Notes: generated by a model from the letters alone, not told the origin. Numbered from the stretch's first letter, positions 9,553 to 17,581 are shown. The stretch is 64,000 nucleotides of DNA from Flavobacteriales bacterium UBA6051 (GCA_002427735.1 DIYP01000011.1:62001-126000), one strand, 5' to 3'. Translations and numbers: made by a program.

Positions 9553-10289
9553 GGTGAAATAGCTTTTAGTTCAATGTTTTCAGTCAATTGATCATCAATT
9601 AATCTGTTCTTGCGACTGTATTTTCGTGCCAATTTATCGTTGGGAAGATCGCTTTTGAACCAAATGATTTGTTGACCAAAAGTTCCCTTCAGGCGTGTAA
9701 AGAATGACTCACGCTCTTTAATAGAAACAAAACCATTTTTCTTAGCTGAACTTGGGTCTATTTCTGGCTCGGTATGATCAAGCGTGGCAAGGGTATCAAA
9801 AACTACTGGTAATAACTCAACAGGAAGCTCATGCTTTTCAATAAATGTTTTCATCGAGTTTGCCTGAAAAGGATCAGTAGCAAGGGCAAGGCGCTCAAAT
9901 CCTTGGGTTTTCCCCACTTGATACGAGAAGTATACATTTTCTGTGCTATGCTCTGCTAGCGTATCTACAAAAATCGAAGAAGTTGGTATACCCATTTCTT
10001 CTCCATAGAGTGCCATTATTTTGGCTTCTGAGTAGCCAGTGTAAACTGCACCACCAGAGTAGATTATGTTATTGGCATAACCATTGTCGTAGAGATATTT
10101 CGCCCAGAGAACACGCATTTGCATCGTTCTTTGCCAACTATTTCCGTCATGAGGAACGCCAGGGACTATAATAGCATCGTATGGTGCTTTATTTTGGGCT
10201 TCATCTAAGTAATCTTGAGGTTTCGGTCTGAATAAAATACAGCTCGAAAAAAGCAAGGGGATTCCGATTAGAAAAAAAAGATTTTTCAT
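9549..10289 (-). CDS. YdcF/SanA-like DUF218 lipoprotein
   Basis: 246 residues. A lipobox (LLFSSC, Cys17) predicts a lipoprotein. The DUF218 domain spans about 38-190: YDAIIVPGVPHDG, IIYSGGAVYTG, EHSTENVYFS and LATDPFQANSM. The family includes E. coli YdcF, SanA and ElyC, linked to envelope integrity and peptidoglycan/lipid-carrier metabolism; no biochemical reaction is firmly assigned. It lies upstream of, and overlaps by 4 nt, the dimer glycosylase gene, so the two form a translation-coupled pair. Confidence 0.87.
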   Translation of the reverse strand: MKNLFFLIGIPLLFSSCILFRPKPQDYLDEAQNKAPYDAIIVPGVPHDGNSWQRTMQMRVLWAKYLYDNGYANNIIYSGGAVYTGYSEAKIMALYGEEMGIPTSSIFVDTLAEHSTENVYFSYQVGKTQGFERLALATDPFQANSMKTFIEKHELPVELLPVVFDTLATLDHTEPEIDPSSAKKNGFVSIKERESFFTRLKGTFGQQIIWFKSDLPNDKLARKYSRKNRLIDDQLTENIELKAISP

Positions 10290-10361
10290 AACAATTAGAT
10301 TTAATCTGCAGAGACTAGTACAGTCTTACAGTTCGTGAAAAATGTCCTGATGAAATTTTAA

Positions 10362-11243
10362 CTAACCAATAATCTCGGCCAGTTCTTCTGCATTTGTAAC
10401 CAGCTTGATATTCTCTGGGATTTGCTCTTTGTAACGCTGCGCTTGCCAGCCACTAATTACGACAACAGCGTCTCCAGTAAACTTACTGAGAATGTTAACG
10501 ACCATAGAGAAATCCTTCTCTGTGATTTGTTTAATAAACGTTGTGGCAATTAGATCAGGTCGAACTCTTTCATTTGCAATGGACAAGTCTTTTACTGGCA
10601 AATTTTGGCCGAGATAAAAACATTCATAACCTGCTTTTTTCAGGAGGTAATGATAAAGCAAAAGGCTAAACTCATGCTCTTCGTCATCATGCAAAAAGAG
10701 CAGCGCAGACTTTTCCCCTGACGAAGTATCTTCAAGATTATCAATCTTAGACAGAAGGAAACTTCTATAAAGATTCGAGAAGAAATGCTCGTGAATAATG
10801 TCAAGACTATTTACCTGCCATAATTCTCCAATCTTATGAAGTAGAGGAGAAATTACGTTGGTATACATTGGCAACATTCCAAGATCTATGAAGACAGTGT
10901 TGAAAATTCTTCTTATTTCAACCTTATCAAAGTCCAGAATCGCAACAATTAGCTCATCTAATTCGGACTGATAGTTGTTTTCAGACTCTTGAATTATCTG
11001 ACGTGCACGATCAATAATTTCAGTTTCTTGTAGTGCAGCAATCTTTGAAATCTTTAGCCCGTTATTGTATAACAAGTTGATATTCAGAATCTTTTTCAGG
11101 TCGTCTTCGCTATAGTATCGAATGTTCGTATCCGTTCTTTGAGGCGCTAAAAGTTTATAGCGTTGTTCCCAGATGCGAATCGTATGTGCCTTAATCTGCG
11201 TAAAGTTTTCAAGGTCTTTGATACTATATCTAACTTCCGTCAT
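10362..11243 (-). CDS. MerR-family transcriptional regulator with B12-binding domain (CarH/LitR-like photoreceptor candidate)
   Basis: 293 residues from ATG at 11243; the longer upstream reading (to 11291) runs across the promoter. The MerR winged HTH is at about 3-70 (YSIKDLENFTQIKAHTIRIWEQRY). A four-helix B12-binding module follows with the diagnostic W-x9-EH pattern (Trp142, Glu152-His153), then a Rossmann cobalamin domain with a candidate lower-ligand His190 in EEHEFS (E-x-H-x-x-S, where CarH/methionine synthase have Gly). In CarH/LitR, light-sensitive adenosylcobalamin drives tetramerisation and repression in the dark, with release in light. It has its own -7 box (11271-11278) overlapped by the TTTGTTTAA motif, suggesting autoregulation. 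No carotenoid genes are visible. Confidence 0.87.
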   Translation of the reverse strand: MTEVRYSIKDLENFTQIKAHTIRIWEQRYKLLAPQRTDTNIRYYSEDDLKKILNINLLYNNGLKISKIAALQETEIIDRARQIIQESENNYQSELDELIVAILDFDKVEIRRIFNTVFIDLGMLPMYTNVISPLLHKIGELWQVNSLDIIHEHFFSNLYRSFLLSKIDNLEDTSSGEKSALLFLHDDEEHEFSLLLYHYLLKKAGYECFYLGQNLPVKDLSIANERVRPDLIATTFIKQITEKDFSMVVNILSKFTGDAVVVISGWQAQRYKEQIPENIKLVTNAEELAEIIG

Positions 11244-11265
11244 GTTTAGATTTTGATTCTTTTCG

Positions 11266-11278
11266 TTAAACAAAAATA
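11266..11278 (-). promoter_or_regulatory. -7 box of the CarH-like gene with overlapping TTTGTTTAA motif
   Basis: TATTTTTG at 11271-11278 (minus), 28 nt upstream of the ATG. The last four bases start a TTTGTTTAA copy (11266-11274). The same -7/motif fusion occurs at the DUF4397 promoter. Confidence 0.6.
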
Positions 11279-11305
11279 GGGATAAAATCAATTTCTTCTA
11301 ATTTT

Positions 11306-11887
11306 TTAGTGACTGATTGCAGCAATTATTTCATCTGAAAGAGGATCTGTTTTGGGAGCAAATACGGCTTGAAGTTCTCCATTCTCATTCACCAGGTATT
11401 TTTGAAAATTCCATTTGACTGAAGAGTCTTCGCTTCCGTTTTTTTCTTTATTTGTTAACCACTGGTAAAGTGGATGTTGATTCTTGCCTTTAACATCGAT
11501 TTTTTCTGTCATCTGAAAGCTTACTCCATAATTCTTTTGACAGAATGAAGCTATTTCTTCATGACTTCCAGGTTCTTGTCCAAGGAATTGGTTGCAAGGA
11601 AGTCCAACAATCTGAACTTTGTCTCCATGCATTTCATGCAATTTTTGTAATGCTTCGTATTGAGGTGTAAATCCGCATTTCGACGCCGTGTTTACAAAAA
11701 GTATTTTTTTACCCTTGAATTCATTCAGGTCTAGTGCAGAACCATCCAAGGAAATAAGAGAAATATCATAAATAGATTCCACAGGAGGATTGGTTTTGGA
11801 TGATTTTGAAAAAGACGACATTGTAATGAAACCAAGAACGATCAAGGATAGAAACAACGCTGTTTTTGTGATTCGTGTGATATACAT
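11306..11887 (-). CDS. Glutathione peroxidase-family protein, membrane-anchored or exported
   Basis: 194 residues from ATG at 11887. A hydrophobic N-terminus (LFLSLIVLGFITM) is a signal peptide or anchor. The catalytic motif NTASKCGFTPQY has Cys71 in place of selenocysteine; a second motif LPCNQFLGQEPGS carries Gln and a possible resolving Cys98; KWNFQKYLV supplies the active-site Trp/Asn. Such Cys enzymes usually act as thioredoxin-dependent peroxidases. The frame is open up to 11986, but that extension crosses a terminator hairpin and the DUF4397 gene end, so 11887 is preferred. Only 13 nt separate the terminator T-run from the ATG, leaving no obvious promoter. Confidence 0.92.
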   Translation of the reverse strand: MYITRITKTALFLSLIVLGFITMSSFSKSSKTNPPVESIYDISLISLDGSALDLNEFKGKKILFVNTASKCGFTPQYEALQKLHEMHGDKVQIVGLPCNQFLGQEPGSHEEIASFCQKNYGVSFQMTEKIDVKGKNQHPLYQWLTNKEKNGSEDSSVKWNFQKYLVNENGELQAVFAPKTDPLSDEIIAAISH

Positions 11888-11900
11888 AATACAATGATTT

Positions 11901-11931
11901 AAAAAAGGGATGCCTCCCAGGGAGGCATCCC
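11901..11931 (-). terminator. Rho-independent terminator after the DUF4397 gene
   Basis: A perfect 12-bp inverted repeat (GGGATGCCTCCC and complement, 11907-11931) is followed on the minus strand by six T. It ends 13 nt before the glutathione peroxidase ATG, so it could also attenuate read-through into that gene. Confidence 0.85.
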
Positions 11932-11951
11932 ATATTATAACAAGTAGCGCT

Positions 11952-13646
11952 TTACTTCTTCGAAAATTTGAATTGTTGTACACCATCAGCCCCAGAAAGT
12001 ACTACGAAATATTGGCCTGATGTTAATGAAGAAACGTCTGCTGCAACAAACCCAGAATCTTCGATAGATCTAGATAAAAGTGTTCTGCCGTTAAGGTCAG
12101 AAATTTGCAACTTGTTATAGTTAGCGTTCTCGAACTCAATGTTCAACATATCTGTTGTTGGGTTCGGGAATACGTTAATTGATCCATTTTCAAGATCTGT
12201 AAGAGATGCTGTTGACACTGGAAGTGCAACTAGATCTCCTCCAGCTGGAAGTGCTACGTATAGTCCAAATGCAGGACCATTAGAATTCATTGTTGGATCC
12301 AAGAATCCTGATGCTACCACTACGATTGCTGCGTCATCCAACATCAATGTTGAAAGTGGAGCTTCGTAAGAAGCAACAGTAGTCATTCCTGACATATCTG
12401 TGATATCAAGAATATAGTCTGCTGTTGCCAATTCAAGGTATCCCGCAAAATCACCGTATGATGCATCATCAACGATTGTTCCTGCTCCAACTCCTGTTTC
12501 AACTACGTCAACCGTAGGTGCGTCAGTCGATCCATGGTGTACAAGAACGTCAGTATTACCAGCCATTGAAGCGGCTTCTCTTCCCATTGGATATACAGCA
12601 ATGTCAAATGGAGTAGCAGGAGTATATCCTGTCGCACTTACAATTCCTTCAGCTACCAAAACATAAGTTTCACCGGCAGTCAAGGTGTAATCGAATGTAG
12701 CAATTGATTGTGCTTCAGATGTACTGTTTGAAGGTGCAATTCCGATTGTGAATTGTTGTGCAGCTGGAGCAGTAATAAATGGAGATGCTGTTCTGAATTC
12801 AAAGTCATCCAATAACAATGTATTATCCAACCAAACATCTACTACGTCCGCACCTGCGTCAGCAGAGTTGTGAATTACCTGAACGCGTGCTTCTGAAGCT
12901 GCTTGAGGAAGTGCAACAAGTGGACCTCCAGTTGGAAGCGCTACATACAATCCGAATGCTGGACCGTTTGAGTTCATTGAAGGATCTAAGAATCCAGACG
13001 CTACAACAACTGCTGCTGCTCCATCCAAATTAAGTGTAGAAAGAGGCGCTTCATACGTAGCTACTGTAGACATACCTGTCATGTCACGAACATCTAGTAA
13101 GTAATCAGCTGTTGGTAATTCAAGATATCCCGAGAAGTCACCATAAGAAGCATCGTCAACGATTGTTCCAGCACCCGCTCCGATTTCAACTACGTCTACC
13201 GTAGGAGCGTCAGTACATCCGTGGTGTACAAGAACGTCCGTGTTCGCCATGTTTGTTGCAGATTCGCGTCCCAATGCGTAAACAGCAATGTCAAATGGCG
13301 TTGCTGGAGAGTATCCCGACGCACTTACAATACCTTCCGCAACAAGTACGTAAGTTTCTCCTGCTGCTAGCGTGTAATCGAACGTTGCGATTGCTTGTCC
13401 TGAAGATGTACTGTTCGAAGGAGCAACACCAACCGTAAATTGCACTCCAGCCGGAGCATCAATAAATGGAGATGCTGTTCTGAAATCGAAATCATCCAAT
13501 AATAGAGTGTTGTCCAACCAAACGTCGACAGTAGCTGCGCCTAAGTCAGCTGAATTGTGAATTACCTGCACACGTGCAGTCTGTGAAAATGCACTAAAAC
13601 TCAGGGTACTTGCCAGAGCGATAATGCCTAATGTTAAACGTTTCAT
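11952..13646 (-). CDS. T9SS type A secreted protein with two DUF4397 repeats
   Basis: 564 residues. Signal peptide (ends FSAFSQ), then two nearly identical about 229-residue units starting ARVQVIHNSAD at residues 24 and 253. Each contains DUF4397 (VDVWLDNTLLLDDF, then TDVLVHHG). Residues about 485-564 are a T9SS type A sorting domain (INVFPNPTTDMLNIEF, then FKFSKK), so the protein is exported by type IX secretion and probably surface-attached. DUF4397 has no known activity. The gene has the best promoter in the window (TTG-N21-TACATTTG), surrounded by copies of TTTGTTTAA, and a strong terminator. Confidence 0.9.
   Translation of the reverse strand: MKRLTLGIIALASTLSFSAFSQTARVQVIHNSADLGAATVDVWLDNTLLLDDFDFRTASPFIDAPAGVQFTVGVAPSNSTSSGQAIATFDYTLAAGETYVLVAEGIVSASGYSPATPFDIAVYALGRESATNMANTDVLVHHGCTDAPTVDVVEIGAGAGTIVDDASYGDFSGYLELPTADYLLDVRDMTGMSTVATYEAPLSTLNLDGAAAVVVASGFLDPSMNSNGPAFGLYVALPTGGPLVALPQAASEARVQVIHNSADAGADVVDVWLDNTLLLDDFEFRTASPFITAPAAQQFTIGIAPSNSTSEAQSIATFDYTLTAGETYVLVAEGIVSATGYTPATPFDIAVYPMGREAASMAGNTDVLVHHGSTDAPTVDVVETGVGAGTIVDDASYGDFAGYLELATADYILDITDMSGMTTVASYEAPLSTLMLDDAAIVVVASGFLDPTMNSNGPAFGLYVALPAGGDLVALPVSTASLTDLENGSINVFPNPTTDMLNIEFENANYNKLQISDLNGRTLLSRSIEDSGFVAADVSSLTSGQYFVVLSGADGVQQFKFSKK
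12222..13577 (-). repeat. Tandem duplication inside the DUF4397 gene
   Basis: Two direct repeats with a period of 687 bp (229 codons): unit 1 at 12891-13577 and unit 2 at 12222-12890. Protein identity is very high, including the long stretches around the VDVWLDNTLLLDDF and FGLYVALP motifs. Confidence 0.85.
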
Positions 13647-13651
13647 AATGT

Positions 13652-13816
13652 TTTGTTTAATGAGTTGATTAAAAGTTTAAACAAATGTAAGTTGTTTTGT
13701 TTGATATATCCAAAAAAAAATTAAACAAAAAAGTAATCTTTTTACATGATTTAATTTTAACTAACTGATTAACAGGTTGTTATTTGTTTAATAAAAATTA
13801 AAAATAGTTAAACAAA
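13652..13816. promoter_or_regulatory. Array of TTTGTTTAA motifs in two identical inverted pairs
   Basis: TTTGTTTAA occurs at 13652-13660 and 13783-13791; its complement TTAAACAAA occurs at 13677-13685, 13721-13729 and 13808-13816. Two pairs share exactly the same layout, motif-N16-inverted motif. The 13677 copy overlaps the DUF4397 gene's -7 box. This looks like an operator array. Confidence 0.6.
13682..13713 (-). promoter_or_regulatory. Promoter of the DUF4397 gene (-33 and -7)
   Basis: On the minus strand TTG (13711-13713) lies 21 nt before TACATTTG (13682-13689), matching the Bacteroidetes TTG-N17-23-TAnnTTTG promoter. The leader to the ATG at 13646 is about 30 nt. Confidence 0.75.
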
Positions 13817-13830
13817 ATATTTTTTATGAA

Positions 13831-13856
13831 CAAAAAAAGCCCCAGTATTTGGGGCT
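13831..13856 (-). terminator. Terminator of the small TPR-like gene
   Basis: AGCCCC-7 nt-GGGGCT followed on the minus strand by TTTTTTT. A further 8-bp hairpin (GGTAGTGA/TCACTACC, 13868-13892) lies between the stop codon and this terminator. Confidence 0.8.
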
Positions 13857-13925
13857 CATATTGTGAAGGTAGTGATGTTTTGCTTCACTACCCGATTCGG
13901 GCAAATTGACTTGCTAGATACTGAT

Positions 13926-14126
13926 TTACAGTAGTGTAATGATCAAATGAGAGAATTTTTTGGCTTTCGGTGCATTTTTAAGTTCTCTTGACTTTTCCAG
14001 TCCCTTCATGTACCAATTCATAGAGGCTTCTACATCTCCTCGTTTGATTGCTTCATTTCCCATTTCCTCATATAAATTCAAGTCATTGATGGGAAGTGTG
14101 TCGATAATTTCTGCTACTGCATTCAC
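13926..14126 (-). CDS. Small TPR-like protein, unclear start
   Basis: 66 residues from a GTG at 14126. The sequence NLYEEMGNEAIKRGDVEASMNWYMKGLEKSRELKNAPKA has the A/G-x-small-residue spacing of a tetratricopeptide hairpin. The frame stays open upstream to 14192 without any ATG, GTG or TTG, and the upstream residues look protein-like, so either a rare start is used or the gene is a shortened remnant. It has its own terminator and a weak -7-like box (TTTATTTG) fused to TTTGTTTAA at 14206-14214, which argues for expression. Function unknown. Confidence 0.5.
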   Translation of the reverse strand: MNAVAEIIDTLPINDLNLYEEMGNEAIKRGDVEASMNWYMKGLEKSRELKNAPKAKKFSHLIITLL

Positions 14127-14205
14127 TTGTGCTAGTTGTTTAATATCTACAGGACAAATGTATACAGTGTTTATCTCAAGAAGATTAACCCATTATTATC
14201 AATTT

Positions 14206-14218
14206 TTAAACAAATAAA
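14206..14218 (-). promoter_or_regulatory. Degenerate -7 box fused to TTTGTTTAA, upstream of the small gene
   Basis: The minus strand reads TTTATTTGTTTAA: a -7 box with one mismatch whose last four bases start the 9-bp motif seen at the CarH-like and DUF4397 promoters. Confidence 0.4.
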
Positions 14219-14240
14219 AAGCGGAAAGTTATTGATTGGT

Positions 14241-14744
14241 TTATTCGACTCTTGTGAATTGTTCAACCAGTTGAGAGTGTTGAGGAAATTGTTTGGTCAG
14301 TTCCGATCTTTTGGCAAGGTCAAAGTCTGCAAAATCGAAGCCTGGGGAAACCGTACAACTTACCAATGCAAATGAGTTTTGTTCCATTATTTGTGCGGCA
14401 AACCAATATCCGCCCGGCACAACAAATTGAGGTGTTTCCCCATTCAGCATATTATTCCCAATTATAATATGGCTGTGCTCACCTTTAGGGTTTATCATGT
14501 GAAGTTCGATAGGAGCGCCAATGTGAAAATGCCAGAATTCGTCCTGAGCAACTTTGTGAAATGCGGAAAAATTATCTGATGTCAACAGGAAATAGATCGC
14601 TGTTGAATAGTTTCGCTCACCATCAAATGACTTTCCAAGAACCGTTTGAGGAATAATTCCTTCGCTTCTATATGTTTCCCGGAAATAACCACCTTCTGGA
14701 TGCGGTTCTAGTTTTAAATGTTCAATAATCTCTTCTAGCGTCAT
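14241..14744 (-). CDS. Cupin-superfamily protein (DUF985)
   Basis: 167 residues. The opening LKLEPHPEGGYFRETYRS is the hallmark of DUF985, a cupin-fold family. The later FWHFHIGAPIELHMI and VPGGYWFAA give the cupin core with possible metal-binding His residues. Family members are mostly uncharacterised; roles in sugar isomerisation or epimerisation have been suggested but cannot be read here. Its ATG overlaps the stop of the upstream serine hydrolase gene (14741-14744), so it is translation-coupled to it. Confidence 0.9.
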   Translation of the reverse strand: MTLEEIIEHLKLEPHPEGGYFRETYRSEGIIPQTVLGKSFDGERNYSTAIYFLLTSDNFSAFHKVAQDEFWHFHIGAPIELHMINPKGEHSHIIIGNNMLNGETPQFVVPGGYWFAAQIMEQNSFALVSCTVSPGFDFADFDLAKRSELTKQFPQHSQLVEQFTRVE

Positions 14745-16327
14745 TCTTTAATACGTTGTAGGTCCAAATCATGAAAGTCAAAACTGAAATCAATGCTTGG
14801 TGAAATACCTTTCATTTCTATTCGTTGTGCTTTTCCCTTTTCATCAAGAGAGAAAATCGCGAAGGCGTCGCAATTCATTTCCTGATAATCCCATTTAATG
14901 GCAAAGGTATTCGCTTTATAGTAAAACATCTCTCCTGTTAGCTTCGGTGAACGTTTTGATGCAAAAATTAATTTATCATCTTTTTCGGAAACTGTGACTT
15001 CACCAAACCAATCGTCGCGATAAGTTCCTAGGTAGTCTTCAGAATTAATGTTCTCCTTACTTGCTTTTTTCACGGTTTTCCAAACCTCGTCGACAACTTC
15101 TTCTGCCATCTCTTCTATATCCTCAATCCAAGTACTCATCTCACCTATCAAGTCACGATTCTTAGCTTGAATCAATTGGTCTTTAATGGTGTTTGTTATT
15201 GCATAATAGCTATAACCTCCCGGAGCAGCATTTGTAAGTACTACCACACCTGCGTTTAATTCAGGGATTAAAAGTACCTGAGAGAGCATTCCAGGCATTC
15301 CACCAGTGTGACTTACAATGGTATACCCCATTTGATCAGTAAGTGACCAGCCAAGCCCATATGCCTTGTAATGTGTTCTATACCCGCCGTCCGGTGTAGC
15401 ACTGAAATTCATCATCGTATGTGCTTTCCACATTTTGTGCTGGTTTTCTGACGATATAAGTGGAAGTCCAGAGATATCCTTTCCAGAGTTCAGATGCATG
15501 AGCATCCATTTACTTAAGTCATGAACACTTGAGTAGATGCCTCCGGCAGGACCAAAGAGCTTGTTGGGGTCTTGGTACTCGTTTAGCAACGTCAATTTTC
15601 CTCCTTCACTAGAATGTGGCTTAGCAACGTTGGAATTGTCTTTTAGTGTTTCCCTGTATCCAGCAGATCGGTTCATCTCAAGTGGCTGCATGATTCGCTG
15701 CTCAACAAATTGATCCCATGACATACCGCTCACACGAGCAACGACTTCACCTGCTGTGATATATAAGAGATTATTATAATCATACTTGGTGCGAAACTCA
15801 GATACTGGCTCCTGATATTGAAAACTTTTCACGACATCATCTACCGTAAAATTATGTCCATCAGGAATGAACATAAGGTCGCCTGCTCCAAGTCCCATTC
15901 CACTTCGATGCGTAACAAGATCCACAATTGTAAAGTGCTCAGTAACGTAGTCGTCATACATCTTAAATTCTGGAATGTGCGTTGTTACCTTGTCGTTCCA
16001 TCCCAGTTTTCCCTCATCAACGAGCATTCCCAGTGCCATAGTTGTGAAGGCTTTACTATTCGAAGCAATTGAGAATAAGGTGTGTTCATTTACTTTTTCT
16101 CCGCTTTCTATGGATGTCACTCCGTATCCCTTCGAGTGAATTACCTTACCGTCAGCAATTACAGCAACAGCTAATCCCGCTTGAGGCATCAGTTCCATCG
16201 AGTGTTCAACAATGGAATCAACGTATGCCGAAGTGATTTCCTGAGCAAAAGTAGTCGATGCAGGGTAAAGAATACCAATTAAAGCGATGGAAAAGTAGTG
16301 GCGTCTCGTAAATCTAAAGGACTTCAT
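14741..16327 (-). CDS. Secreted serine beta-lactamase-like hydrolase (class C/AmpH type)
   Basis: 528 residues. Signal peptide ending TTFAQ. The catalytic motifs of the penicillin-binding-protein/class C fold are complete: SxxK as SNSK (Ser89-Lys92), YxN as YNN (Tyr184), and HTGG near residue 338. About 380 residues of hydrolase are followed by a beta-rich C-terminal domain (about 430-528, DYLGTYRDDWFGEVTV) like DUF3471. Such proteins are periplasmic peptidases or esterases; a true beta-lactamase role is not implied. It is transcribed with the gene upstream (21-bp gap) and overlaps the cupin gene. Confidence 0.9.
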   Translation of the reverse strand: MKSFRFTRRHYFSIALIGILYPASTTFAQEITSAYVDSIVEHSMELMPQAGLAVAVIADGKVIHSKGYGVTSIESGEKVNEHTLFSIASNSKAFTTMALGMLVDEGKLGWNDKVTTHIPEFKMYDDYVTEHFTIVDLVTHRSGMGLGAGDLMFIPDGHNFTVDDVVKSFQYQEPVSEFRTKYDYNNLLYITAGEVVARVSGMSWDQFVEQRIMQPLEMNRSAGYRETLKDNSNVAKPHSSEGGKLTLLNEYQDPNKLFGPAGGIYSSVHDLSKWMLMHLNSGKDISGLPLISSENQHKMWKAHTMMNFSATPDGGYRTHYKAYGLGWSLTDQMGYTIVSHTGGMPGMLSQVLLIPELNAGVVVLTNAAPGGYSYYAITNTIKDQLIQAKNRDLIGEMSTWIEDIEEMAEEVVDEVWKTVKKASKENINSEDYLGTYRDDWFGEVTVSEKDDKLIFASKRSPKLTGEMFYYKANTFAIKWDYQEMNCDAFAIFSLDEKGKAQRIEMKGISPSIDFSFDFHDLDLQRIKE

Positions 16328-16348
16328 TGATAAATGTTTTAGTGATGA

Positions 16349-17581
16349 TTAACGACGCTGAAAGCTAATGCCAGCTTTGTTTCTAAATTGATTGAGGTCA
16401 CATACAAGTACTCCGTCAGTTACTTTGGTTACAAATTCATCTGGTGTATTTTCCAGAAGCAAGCGGCTTGGGTTGTAGATCAATTCTTCCCGGAAATCTT
16501 CTTGTTGTCCTTCTTTTCCTTTCTCAAATAAAAGAATACCGGCAATGTCGGTTCCGTTGTGCTTATAGTGGTAGGTAATGCCTTCATTGATTGGAAAAGA
16601 ACCAAGATTAACTTCATCTTCTTTTTCGTCAATACTTCCAATAGATACAGCATTTAACTCTTCCCAATCATCTCCGTGTCTTTCAGATAAAACAAGAAAA
16701 TTATCACCATTTCGCTCATGTATTGCTAATAGATAAAAAGAACCATTAATAAATGAAATCAGCCCTGTTTCCATGACGTGGCGATCTTCGTCTTCCAGAT
16801 AGCATTTTCCAGTATTACCATAACCAATGTTCTTGAATTTCCGAAGATTTGCCGGTTGAATGAGGAAGTGATCTTCCAGCATTTCTCCTTTTGGTGAATA
16901 TCCTTTTACTGTCCACCCGAGTACATCTGTTTTCTTTCCTCTCCAGGAGAAATAAATCGTTTCCCCTTTGAATCCAGTATATTGCCATTGTCCATTCTTT
17001 TCTTCCTCTACATCTTTGGCGTCTACATATCCTAGTTCAAAAACAGTATGCTGTAAATTATGGTGCGTCATGAATGTGGCAATCTCATGGAACTCTTTTT
17101 CCTTCTTATTGTAAAAGCGGTATTGGTAAACCAATGCTTTTTCTGTCACTGCGGCGTTAATAAGTTCAAACTTATTATAGTCTAAATCGCCATCCATACG
17201 CTTCACTTTGATACCTACATCGAGAATTTTTGATTTGACATTTCCTCCACTGTTCATTTGATTGAATGAAGCCCGACCATTATCAACAAGGTCAAGGTGG
17301 TTAAGAAAATAGACATATCGCGTACCTTCGTTAAAGAGGTAATAAGGATTTCGAACTTTGGGGTTTAGCTTTTGATCCCAGGTGCCCTCATTCTTATCCC
17401 CAACCAATGTGAACCCAATTTGGTTTAGGATTTCTTTTGGGCTTCTACTCATTAACAAACATCCTTTTCCTTTCCACTCAATGATTTTAAAGTAAGGATG
17501 ATCTTTTATGGGAATTCCAAAATTTTGCGCATTTGCGCCAAAGCAAATTAAAATGAAAATACTGAGAAATAGTTTTTGCAT
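16349..17581 (-). CDS. Secreted protein of unknown function
   Basis: 410 residues from ATG at 17581; a longer frame to 17668 adds residues before an obvious signal peptide (FLSIFILICFGANAQ), so 17581 is preferred. The mature part is strongly beta-rich with Trp/Tyr/Lys-rich segments (FKIIEWKGKGCLLMSRSPKEI, then YYLFNEG, then DVLGWTVKGYSPKGE), with no domain I recognise and no catalytic triad. It sits 21 bp upstream of the serine hydrolase and is probably the first gene of a three-gene unit with the hydrolase and the cupin. Confidence 0.75.
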   Translation of the reverse strand: MQKLFLSIFILICFGANAQNFGIPIKDHPYFKIIEWKGKGCLLMSRSPKEILNQIGFTLVGDKNEGTWDQKLNPKVRNPYYLFNEGTRYVYFLNHLDLVDNGRASFNQMNSGGNVKSKILDVGIKVKRMDGDLDYNKFELINAAVTEKALVYQYRFYNKKEKEFHEIATFMTHHNLQHTVFELGYVDAKDVEEEKNGQWQYTGFKGETIYFSWRGKKTDVLGWTVKGYSPKGEMLEDHFLIQPANLRKFKNIGYGNTGKCYLEDEDRHVMETGLISFINGSFYLLAIHERNGDNFLVLSERHGDDWEELNAVSIGSIDEKEDEVNLGSFPINEGITYHYKHNGTDIAGILLFEKGKEGQQEDFREELIYNPSRLLLENTPDEFVTKVTDGVLVCDLNQFRNKAGISFQRR

